Assembly (NCBI RefSeq): GCF_001189965.1
Contig: NZ_LFLU01000003.1
Span: 1 to 64,000 of the forward strand
From: Herbaspirillum rhizosphaerae
GTDB taxonomy: Bacteria > Pseudomonadota > Gammaproteobacteria > Burkholderiales > Burkholderiaceae_D
Reading direction: 5' to 3'
DNA: 64,000 nt
This document shows positions 57,119 to 64,000 of this stretch, piece after piece. The notes beneath the pieces are model-generated. The model was not told the origin of the DNA. It ran no database searches and worked only from the letters and a program-made list of their open reading frames with translations. How positions within the stretch are numbered: position 1 is the stretch's first letter; each line of letters opens with the position of its first letter. A program made the position numbers and the translations under genes.

Positions 57119-57271
57119 CTGTCATTGACGGATTTACGCCATAAGCCGCCCATCGACGGCAAACAGCCTCAGGTGAGGGAAAGAATCTGCACTGATGACA
57201 GCTCGTCAATGGGGATTCGGGTTTTGGCCCCTGAAATCCGGTAGAATGCTGGGTTGTACAAAAGCTGTTGT

Positions 57272-57317
57272 AAAGGCGCTCACTTGGGAGACGCTCCCAT
57301 TCTGGAGCGCCTTTTTT
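57272..57317 (+). terminator. Two-level hairpin with T-run in front of lepA (attenuator-like)
   Basis: AAAGGCGCTC (57272-57281) pairs with GAGCGCCTTT (57305-57314), enclosing a smaller hairpin TGGGAG-ACG-CTCCCA (57285-57299), then T's. It lies 20 bases before the lepA ATG. A TAGAAT element at 57242-57247 could start a short transcript before it. It may end the upstream glutaredoxin transcript or act on lepA expression. Confidence 0.65.
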
Positions 57318-57336
57318 CATCGTTTTCCGCAATTTA

Positions 57337-59136
57337 ATGAACAATATCCGTAACTTCTCGATCATTGCCCATATTGACCACGGCAAATCCACGCTTGCTG
57401 ATCGCATCATCCAGCTCTGCGGCGGCCTCTCCAATCGCGAGATGGAGGCTCAGGTGCTCGACTCGATGGACATCGAACGCGAGCGTGGCATTACGATCAA
57501 GGCGCAAACCGCCGCGCTGCAGTACAAGGCGCTTGACGGCAACATCTATAACCTCAACCTGATCGATACGCCGGGCCACGTCGACTTCAGCTATGAAGTC
57601 AGCCGCTCGCTGTCCGCCTGCGAAGGCGCGCTGCTGGTTGTGGATGCCTCGCAAGGCGTGGAAGCGCAGACCGTCGCCAACTGCTACACCGCGCTGGAAC
57701 TGGGCGTCGAAGTGGTGCCGGTCCTGAACAAGATCGACTTGCCGTCGGCCGACCCCGACAACGCCAAGAGCGAGATTGAAGAAGTCATCGGCATCGACGC
57801 TTCCGACGCGACGCCGTGCTCGGCCAAGACCGGCCTGGGCGTGCAAGACGTCATCGAAGCCTTGATCGCCAAGGTGCCGCCGCCGAAGGGCGATCCCAAC
57901 GCGCCGCTGCAGGCGCTGATCATCGACTCCTGGTTCGACAACTATGTCGGCGTGGTCATGCTGGTGCGCATCGTCAACGGCACCCTGCGTCCGAAGGAAA
58001 AGATTTTCCTGATGGCGACGGAATCCACCCACCTGACCGAAAGCATCGGCGTCTTTACGCCCAAGTCGCAATCGCGCGAGACGCTTTCGGCGGGGCAGGT
58101 CGGCTTCATCATCGCCGGCATCAAGGAATTGAAAGCAGCCAAGGTCGGCGACACCGTCACGCTGGCGGCGAACAAGGCAGCAGAGCCGCTGCCGGGCTTC
58201 AAGGAAGTCCAGCCGCAGGTGTTCGCCGGCTTGTTCCCGGTCGAGGCGAATCAGTACGACGCCTTGCGCGACTCGCTGGAAAAACTCAAGCTCAACGACG
58301 CCGCATTGCAGTACGAACCGGAAGTCTCGCAAGCGCTGGGCTTCGGCTTCCGCTGCGGTTTCCTCGGTTTGTTGCACATGGAAATCGTGCAGGAACGCCT
58401 TGAGCGCGAATTCGACATGGACCTGATCACGACGGCGCCGACCGTGGTGTATGAAGTCGTGTTGCGCGACGGCGAAGGCACCATCCTGATGGTCGACAAT
58501 CCGTCGAAGATGCCGGAGCCGTCCCGGATCGAAGAGGTGCGCGAGCCTATCGTCACCGTCAATCTCTACATGCCGCAGGAATACGTCGGCTCGGTCATCA
58601 CGCTGTGTACGCAAAAGCGCGGCGTGCAGATCAACATGAGCTACCACGGCAAGCAGGTGCAGCTGACCTACGAAATGCCGATGGCGGAAATCGTGCTGGA
58701 CTTCTTCGATCGCCTGAAGTCGACCTCGCGCGGCTATGCGTCGATGGACTATGAGTTCAAGGAATATCGTTCGGCCGACGTGGTCAAGGTCGACATGCTG
58801 ATCAACAGCGAAAAGGTCGATGCGCTGGCGATCATCGTGCACCGCGCCAACAGCCAGTTCCGCGGCCGCGCCGTGGCGGCCAAGATGCGCGAACTGATTC
58901 CGCGCCAGATGTTCGACGTGGCGATTCAGGCGGCCATCGGCGCCACTATCATCTCGCGTGAAAACGTCAAGGCGCTGCGCAAGAACGTGTTGGCCAAGTG
59001 CTACGGCGGCGACATCAGCCGCAAGCGCAAGCTGCTCGAAAAGCAGAAGGCCGGTAAGAAACGCATGAAGCAAGTCGGCTCGGTGGAAATTCCGCAGGAA
59101 GCCTTCCTGGCAATTTTACAAGTGGATGAAAAATGA
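57337..59136 (+). CDS. lepA: Translation elongation factor 4 (LepA)
   Basis: Ribosome-binding GTPase that assists stalled or stressed translation. 599 residues, a typical length. G1 [13 protein letters not shown] lies near residue 10, G2/G3 in ERGITIKAQ and [12 protein letters not shown], and G4 NKIDLP near 132. The EF-G-like C-terminal domain and the LepA-specific tail [19 protein letters not shown] and PQEAFLAIL are present. Its stop overlaps the lepB ATG (ATGA), the common lepA-lepB coupling. Confidence 0.97.
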   Translation: MNNIRNFSIIAHIDHGKSTLADRIIQLCGGLSNREMEAQVLDSMDIERERGITIKAQTAALQYKALDGNIYNLNLIDTPGHVDFSYEVSRSLSACEGALLVVDASQGVEAQTVANCYTALELGVEVVPVLNKIDLPSADPDNAKSEIEEVIGIDASDATPCSAKTGLGVQDVIEALIAKVPPPKGDPNAPLQALIIDSWFDNYVGVVMLVRIVNGTLRPKEKIFLMATESTHLTESIGVFTPKSQSRETLSAGQVGFIIAGIKELKAAKVGDTVTLAANKAAEPLPGFKEVQPQVFAGLFPVEANQYDALRDSLEKLKLNDAALQYEPEVSQALGFGFRCGFLGLLHMEIVQERLEREFDMDLITTAPTVVYEVVLRDGEGTILMVDNPSKMPEPSRIEEVREPIVTVNLYMPQEYVGSVITLCTQKRGVQINMSYHGKQVQLTYEMPMAEIVLDFFDRLKSTSRGYASMDYEFKEYRSADVVKVDMLINSEKVDALAIIVHRANSQFRGRAVAAKMRELIPRQMFDVAIQAAIGATIISRENVKALRKNVLAKCYGGDISRKRKLLEKQKAGKKRMKQVGSVEIPQEAFLAILQVDEK

Positions 59137-60044
59137 ACCTGCAGTCTCTCTTAGGCAATTTCGCACTGATTCTGTTTGTCCTGATGATCGTGACCGGCGT
59201 GATCTGGTTTCTCGATGTGTTCTTCTGGTCCAAGCAACGCCGCGCCAAGGCCGATGCTGCGCTGGCAGAGTTCGATGCACGCGTCGCCAAGCTGAGCGGC
59301 GAAGGCATCAAGAGCGACACCAACGGCCGCGCTGCGCTGGAAGCGAGCCTGTTGCGCCAGCCTACCTGGATTGAATATTCGGGCAGCTTCTTTCCGGTCA
59401 TCGCGCTGGTGTTTTTCCTGCGTTCGTTCCTCTATGAGCCGTTCAAGATTCCGTCGAGCTCGATGGTGCCGACGCTGCTGGTCGGCGACCTGATCCTGGT
59501 GAACAAATACACCTACGGCATTCGCCTGCCGATCATTAACAAAAAAATCATCAACGTGAATGATCCGCAGCGCGGCGACGTCATGGTCTTCAAATATCCG
59601 GAAGATACCTCGGTCGACTACATCAAGCGCGTGGTAGGCGTGCCAGGTGATAAAATAGTCTATAAAAACAAGCGTCTAACGGTAAATGGTAATGAAGTTT
59701 CTTATAAAGCATTGCCAGATTATCTCGATGATGGGAATCTGACGTACTATAAGCAATGGCAGGAGAGCCTGACCGGCGTGGAGCACAACATACTGACCGA
59801 CGAGCGGGCCCCGAATTTCGTGCCTGATCCGCATCAGTACCCCAAGCGAGACCTGTGCTCGTACAACGCAGAAGGGTTTGCCTGCACGGTGCCGACCGGT
59901 GAGTACTTCATGATGGGCGACAACCGCGACAACAGCCTGGACAGCCGCTATTGGGGCTTTGTACCGGATGAAAACATTGTCGGAAAAGCATTCTTTGTCT
60001 GGATGAATCTGGGTAATTTGAAGCGTATTGGCAGTTTTCATTAA
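59133..60044 (+). CDS. lepB: Signal peptidase I (LepB)
   Basis: Inner-membrane protease that removes signal peptides. 303 residues, with two transmembrane helices (about 10-30 and 83-99). The catalytic Ser110 is in [11 protein letters not shown] and the general base Lys165 in [11 protein letters not shown], with [14 protein letters not shown] near 265 as the third conserved box. The codons for about residues 173-206 (59651-59750) are strikingly AT-rich: 33 of 100 bases are G or C by my count, far below the flanking sequence. The protein here is the variable beta-ribbon insertion. Overlaps lepA by four bases. Confidence 0.96.
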   Translation: MNLQSLLGNFALILFVLMIVTGVIWFLDVFFWSKQRRAKADAALAEFDARVAKLSGEGIKSDTNGRAALEASLLRQPTWIEYSGSFFPVIALVFFLRSFLYEPFKIPSSSMVPTLLVGDLILVNKYTYGIRLPIINKKIINVNDPQRGDVMVFKYPEDTSVDYIKRVVGVPGDKIVYKNKRLTVNGNEVSYKALPDYLDDGNLTYYKQWQESLTGVEHNILTDERAPNFVPDPHQYPKRDLCSYNAEGFACTVPTGEYFMMGDNRDNSLDSRYWGFVPDENIVGKAFFVWMNLGNLKRIGSFH

Positions 60045-60076
60045 GTTTCTGTCAGGCATCATCTTTTTGGAGCAAG

Positions 60077-60108
60077 GGAGAAAAAGCCTCTTCCCGGCAT
60101 TTTTCTCC
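60077..60108 (+). other. Leader hairpin between lepB and rnc
   Basis: GGAGAAAAAGCC (60077-60088) pairs with GGC and TTTTTCTCC (60096-60108) with one bulged A and a seven-base loop. It lies in the 225-base gap between lepB and rnc. E. coli rnc is self-regulated by cleavage of a leader stem; the match here is only of position and form. Confidence 0.5.
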
Positions 60109-60269
60109 AGTCCAGGAAAATCCTACTGCCGGCTGGCCGTCGTGTTTTGGTAACGATATTGCGGTTGGTTGCAGATAACGGGCCGGGTGGCCTGAGAGGT
60201 CGGGCGCATGCGTTGCGGGCGGGTAGCCGGACGCATCCGGGTTCGGACTTCTAAGCGACGGATGAATAA

Positions 60270-61325
60270 ATGGATCCATTAGTATTGCAAAATCGGCTGG
60301 GGCACACGTTCAAGGACGCTACGTTACTGCAGCAGGCCTTGACGCATCGTAGCCATAGCAGCTTGCATAACGAACGCCTGGAGTTCCTCGGCGACTCGAT
60401 TCTTAACTGCGTCGTTGCCTCTCTGTTGTTTGACCGTTACAGCAAGATCGACGAAGGCGATTTGTCGCGCCTGCGCGCCAATCTCGTCAAACAGCAATCC
60501 CTTTACGAAATCGCCCAGCGCCTCGATCTGTCGCAGTTCCTGCGGCTCGGCGAGGGCGAATTGAAGTCCGGCGGATTCCGCCGTCCGTCGATCCTGGCCG
60601 ATACGCTGGAAGCGCTGTTCGGCGCCATTTTCCTGGATGCGGGGTTCAACGCCGCGCGCGACGTGATTCGCTCGCTGTATATCCCGATTCTCGACACGGT
60701 CGATCCCAAGACGCTGGGCAAGGACGCGAAGACCTTGCTGCAGGAATATCTGCAAGGAAAGAAAATTCCCTTGCCGCAATACAACGTGGTCGCCACGCAC
60801 GGCGCGGCGCATAATCAGGAATTCGAGATCGAATGCCTGGTGCCCAAGCTGGAGATCCAGGTCTTCGGCACCGGCGGCAGCCGGCGTGCAGGCGAACAGG
60901 CTGCCGCCAAGCTGGCGCTGGAAGCCGTGCAGGCTGCGCTGGTCAAGGCGCCGGCGTCTGCCCGCAAACCGCGCACGCGCACCACGCAGCTTAAACTGGC
61001 GGGTATCGCGACGATACAGCCGGATGCACCGAACGAGGAACTGCCCTTGCTGGCGGAGCCGGCTGCGCCTAAAGCGGAACACAAGGTGGAAAAGCCCGTC
61101 TCGATCAAGGCCGCCAAGACCGACGCCGCAAAAAGCGACGCCAAGGCCGACAGCAAGACCGATAGCAAAATCGACGGCAAAGCAGAAACAAAGCACGACA
61201 AGACCGAAGCAAAAAGCGACAGCAAGAGCGACCATAAAGCGCCACTGGCTGCCGCCGATCTGAACGACAACCGAAGCGAGGCTCCGGCCTCTGCACCACC
61301 CGTTACACAAAGTAAAACCGCATGA
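60270..61325 (+). CDS. rnc: Ribonuclease III with a long charged C-terminal extension
   Basis: Cleaves double-stranded RNA, including the 30S rRNA precursor. The catalytic domain (about 1-150) carries [17 protein letters not shown] with the family's acidic metal ligands, and the dsRNA-binding domain (about 155-225) shows [20 protein letters not shown] and [13 protein letters not shown]. Most RNase III proteins end here at about 225-255 residues. This one has 351, with about 120 more residues rich in Lys, Asp, Ala and Ser ([19 protein letters not shown]). The tail is probably disordered. Overlaps era by four bases. Confidence 0.93.
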   Translation: MDPLVLQNRLGHTFKDATLLQQALTHRSHSSLHNERLEFLGDSILNCVVASLLFDRYSKIDEGDLSRLRANLVKQQSLYEIAQRLDLSQFLRLGEGELKSGGFRRPSILADTLEALFGAIFLDAGFNAARDVIRSLYIPILDTVDPKTLGKDAKTLLQEYLQGKKIPLPQYNVVATHGAAHNQEFEIECLVPKLEIQVFGTGGSRRAGEQAAAKLALEAVQAALVKAPASARKPRTRTTQLKLAGIATIQPDAPNEELPLLAEPAAPKAEHKVEKPVSIKAAKTDAAKSDAKADSKTDSKIDGKAETKHDKTEAKSDSKSDHKAPLAAADLNDNRSEAPASAPPVTQSKTA

Positions 61326-62236
61326 CAGACACCACAGCTCCTTCCGACGCATCGAACGATTACCGATGCGGATACATCGCCATTGTCGGTCGCCCGAACG
61401 TCGGCAAATCGACATTGATGAATGTGCTGGTCGGCGCCAAAGTCAGCATCACTTCACGCAAGGCGCAAACCACGCGCCATCGCATCACCGGCATCCAGAC
61501 GATCGAAAACACCCAGTATGTCTACATCGACACGCCGGGCTTCCAGACACGTCACAGCAACGCCCTGAACAAGACGCTCAACCGCACCGTCACCACTACG
61601 CTGACGGCAGTCGACGTGATCTTGTACGTGATCGAAGCCGGTACGTTCGGCCCGGCCGACAAGCAGGTCATGGCGCTGCTGCCGGCCAACGTGCCGTGCA
61701 TACTGGTGATGAACAAGTCCGATCGCAACAAGGACAAATCGGTGCTGATGCCGTTCGCGCAGGAAGTCGCTTCGCAGCACAACTTCGCCGCCGTCGTTCC
61801 GGTCTCGGCCAAGCAACGCTTCCAGCTGGATCAGCTGCAGGAAGAAATCCGCAAGCTGCTGCCGAACAATCCGCCGATGTTCGACAAAGACGACATCACC
61901 GACCGCAGCGAGAAATTCCTGGCGTCGGAAATCGTCCGCGAAAAAGTCTTCCGTTTCGTCGGCGAAGAACTGCCCTACACCAGCACTGTCCTGATCGAAA
62001 AATTCGAGCAGGAAGGCGATTTGCGCCGCGTCTTCGCCGCCATCCTGGTGGAGCGCGACGGGCACAAGGCCATGGTGATCGGCAACAAGGGTGCGCGCCT
62101 CAAGGAAATTTCCACCCAGGCGCGGCTGGACATGGAGCGCCTGTTCGGCGGTCCGGTTTATCTCGAAATCTGGGTCAAGGTCAAATCCGGCTGGGCTGAC
62201 AACGAAGCCGGGTTGCGTGCCTACGGCTACGAATAG
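61322..62236 (+). CDS. era: GTPase Era
   Basis: Essential GTPase that matures the 30S subunit by binding the 16S rRNA 3' end. 304 residues. The GTPase domain has [17 protein letters not shown] (G1, near 21), the G2 TTRHRITG, G3 DTPGFQ and G4 MNKSDRNKD. The KH domain near the end has [20 protein letters not shown]. The N-terminal about 13 residues are polar and unconserved. Part of rnc-era-recO, a nearly universal proteobacterial order. Confidence 0.97.
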   Translation: MTDTTAPSDASNDYRCGYIAIVGRPNVGKSTLMNVLVGAKVSITSRKAQTTRHRITGIQTIENTQYVYIDTPGFQTRHSNALNKTLNRTVTTTLTAVDVILYVIEAGTFGPADKQVMALLPANVPCILVMNKSDRNKDKSVLMPFAQEVASQHNFAAVVPVSAKQRFQLDQLQEEIRKLLPNNPPMFDKDDITDRSEKFLASEIVREKVFRFVGEELPYTSTVLIEKFEQEGDLRRVFAAILVERDGHKAMVIGNKGARLKEISTQARLDMERLFGGPVYLEIWVKVKSGWADNEAGLRAYGYE

Positions 62237-62259
62237 ACATATACACCACACATACACCT

Positions 62260-63135
62260 ATGGCTGAGATCACCGCCGATACCGCAGTTGGTCAGACACT
62301 CGATGCAGAAGCACTGAGCGCTGCGGCGACGCAGTCTGCGCTGGACAATGCCAAGAATGCCGCCGCACCCAAGCGCGGTACGCGCGCATCGGCAACGCCG
62401 CGCCGCCCAAGGGCGCAGGAAAAAGAAACCCGCATCCAGGCCCAGCCCGGCTTCGTGCTGCACAGCTATCCCTATAAAGAAACCAGCCTGATCGTCGATG
62501 TGTTTTCACGCGATCACGGCCGCGTCGCACTGGTCGCCAAAGGCGCCAAGCGTCCGCATTCCGCATTGCGCGGCGTGCTGCAAACCTTTCAGCCCTTGTC
62601 GGTCAGCTGGGCCGGCAAGTCCGAAGTACGCACCCTGACCGTCGCCGAATGGGTCGGCGGCATGCTGCCGCTGGAAAAATCGGCGCTGCTGTGCGGCTTC
62701 TATCTCAACGAATTGCTGGTCAAGCTGCTGGCGCGCGACGATGCGCATCCGGCGCTGTTCGATCATTACGTGTCGACGCTGAATCAGCTCGCGCACGGCG
62801 AGTCCGCACCTATCGTGCTGCGCAAGTTCGAGCGCGCCTTGCTCAAGGAAACCGGCGTGGCCGGCGACTGGACCAGGTGCATCACCAACGGCAAAGCGGT
62901 TGCGCCGGAAGAGACCTATGTCGTCGATCCGGAGCAGGGCGTGCGCTTCCCGCGCCTGTCCGACGCGTGGCCCAAAGTCTCCGGCAAGACCTTGCTCGAC
63001 ATGGACAAGGAAGACTACAGCGACCTCAACACGCAGACGCAGAGCAAACTCCTGATGCGCTCCTTGCTGTCGCATCATCTGGGCGGCGCGCAATTGAATA
63101 CGCGGCAGATTCTGATCGATCTGACGCAGCTCTGA
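62260..63135 (+). CDS. recO: DNA repair protein RecO with N-terminal extension
   Basis: Works with RecR to load RecA on SSB-coated gaps. 291 residues, about 50 longer than typical (about 240). The family begins near residue 63 with [20 protein letters not shown] and includes [19 protein letters not shown] and the helical core to [10 protein letters not shown]. The first about 60 residues are Ala/Thr-rich and end in a basic [19 protein letters not shown]. An internal start cannot be excluded, but no strong ribosome site appears there. Starts 24 bases after era. Confidence 0.93.
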   Translation: MAEITADTAVGQTLDAEALSAAATQSALDNAKNAAAPKRGTRASATPRRPRAQEKETRIQAQPGFVLHSYPYKETSLIVDVFSRDHGRVALVAKGAKRPHSALRGVLQTFQPLSVSWAGKSEVRTLTVAEWVGGMLPLEKSALLCGFYLNELLVKLLARDDAHPALFDHYVSTLNQLAHGESAPIVLRKFERALLKETGVAGDWTRCITNGKAVAPEETYVVDPEQGVRFPRLSDAWPKVSGKTLLDMDKEDYSDLNTQTQSKLLMRSLLSHHLGGAQLNTRQILIDLTQL

Positions 63136-63151
63136 GACGCCAGGGATTCCC

Positions 63152-64000
63152 GTGTTGAAAGATTTTTCCTGGTCGGGCATGGCGGCAGGCTTCGTCGCCG
63201 TCCTCATCGGCTTTACCAGTTCCGCCGCCATCATCTTCCAGGCCGCCGCCGCTGCCGGCGCGACGCCAACCCAGATCAGCTCATGGATTTTTGCGCTCGG
63301 CCTGGGCATGGGCGTGACCTGCATCGGTCTTTCGCTCTACTACCGCACACCCGTCGTCACCGCCTGGTCCACGCCCGGCGCGGCCTTGCTGATCACCGGA
63401 CTGGCCGGCCTCTCGATGCCGCAGGCGATCGGCGTGTTCATGTTTTCGGCGGCGCTGGTCACCATTTGCGGCGTCACCGGCCTGTTCGCAAGGGCGATGA
63501 ATCGTATCCCGATTTCGATTGCCGCCGCCATGCTGGCCGGCATCCTGGCGCGTTTCGGCATGGATGTCTTCGTCGCCATGAAGCTGGAGTTTGCGCTGGT
63601 GTTGCTGATGTTTGCGGTGTACCTGGTCGCCAAACGCTTCTCGCCGCGCTACGCCATCATCATCGTCCTGGCGCTCGGTACGGCCTTTGCCGGCGCGCAG
63701 GGATTGCTGAAATTTGAAAGCTTCCACGCAAGCCTCGCCACGCCGGAATTCGTCATGCCCGAATTCGCCTGGACCAGTCTGCTCGGCGTCGGCATACCGC
63801 TTTTCGTTGTGACCATGGCGTCGCAAAACGCGCCCGGCGTGGCGATCATGCGCGCCTCCGGCTACCAGACGCCGGTGTCGCCGCTGATGACCTGGACCGG
63901 GCTGACGACCCTGATGCTGGCGCCTTTCGGCTGCTTTTCGATTTGTCTTGCGGCCATTACTGCCGCCATCTGCATGGGCAAGGAAGCGCATGAAGACGCC
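63152..64000 (+). CDS. BenE-family benzoate/H+ symporter-like permease (partial, runs off the right edge)
   Basis: 283 residues are visible, without a stop. From a GTG at 63152 it reads VLKDFSWSGMAAGFVAVLIG, with many hydrophobic helices. The family block YYRTPVVTAWSTPGAALL is present near residue 65, and RIPISIAAAMLAGILARFGM and VVTMASQNAPGVAIMRASGY follow. These match the BenE/YdcO group of putative benzoate transporters. Substrate unproven. A TTG follows directly as an alternative start. It begins 17 bases after recO. Confidence 0.88.
   Translation, partial: MLKDFSWSGMAAGFVAVLIGFTSSAAIIFQAAAAAGATPTQISSWIFALGLGMGVTCIGLSLYYRTPVVTAWSTPGAALLITGLAGLSMPQAIGVFMFSAALVTICGVTGLFARAMNRIPISIAAAMLAGILARFGMDVFVAMKLEFALVLLMFAVYLVAKRFSPRYAIIIVLALGTAFAGAQGLLKFESFHASLATPEFVMPEFAWTSLLGVGIPLFVVTMASQNAPGVAIMRASGYQTPVSPLMTWTGLTTLMLAPFGCFSICLAAITAAICMGKEAHEDA

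Overview
The window is ordinary chromosomal DNA of a betaproteobacterium, most likely Oxalobacteraceae and close to Herbaspirillum. I infer this from gene content and order (nadE-glnB, the rpmF-plsX-fab cluster running into rpoE-rseA-rseB-mucD-lepA-lepB-rnc-era-recO), from the high GC content, and from the protein sequences. I see no prophage, insertion sequence, CRISPR array or plasmid functions. It is a dense housekeeping region with a few regulatory and accessory spots.

Layout. 1-5.2 kb: a class I photolyase and a branched-chain amino acid ABC transporter (livHMGF, minus strand), with its binding protein livJ as a separate unit to 6.4 kb. 6.8-15.2 kb: argH, an HDOD protein, an acetyltransferase, a secreted dienelactone-hydrolase-like protein, an EamA exporter and ppc. 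15.4-19.6 kb: hemC-hemD-hemX-hemY. 19.8-26.1 kb: ppa, a COG3146 protein, nadE, glnB, an orphan LivJ-like binding protein, and a radical SAM protein of the PA0069/SplB-like type behind a near-perfect LexA box. 26.2-37.4 kb: aldo/keto reductase with a divergent LysR regulator, an Smr protein, trxB, ftsK-lolA, fdxA, rarA, a compound inverted repeat, a membrane protein and serS. 37.5-45.6 kb: an EAL-CBS-GGDEF protein and a diguanylate cyclase flanking tRNA-Ser(CGA), a MarR regulator divergent from an HPP-CBS protein, a 40-residue lipoprotein, a probable small RNA carrying the anti-Shine-Dalgarno sequence in a hairpin loop, a DUF1289 protein, a secreted isochorismatase-like lipoprotein lacking the usual cysteine, and maf. 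45.7-52.1 kb: DUF177-rpmF-plsX-fabH-fabD-fabG-acpP-fabF. 52.2-57.1 kb: a YgfX-like protein, then the sigma-E envelope stress module and a glutaredoxin-like protein. 57.3-64 kb: lepA-lepB-rnc-era-recO and the start of a BenE-type transporter.

How it fits together. Most of the plus-strand half serves envelope and lipid growth: fatty acid initiation and elongation, phospholipid entry (PlsX), lipoprotein carriage (LolA), signal peptidase, and sigma-E surveillance. NadE beside PII suggests nitrogen-status control of NAD synthesis. The observations most worth following are the anti-Shine-Dalgarno small RNA at about 43.78-43.88 kb and the LexA-box-controlled radical SAM gene at 24.9 kb. Smaller ones are the compound inverted repeat at 35.2 kb, the palindrome between fabG and acpP, the low-complexity tails on RNase III and RecO, and an AT-rich patch inside lepB. 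All functional names rest on reading motifs by eye; no search was run.
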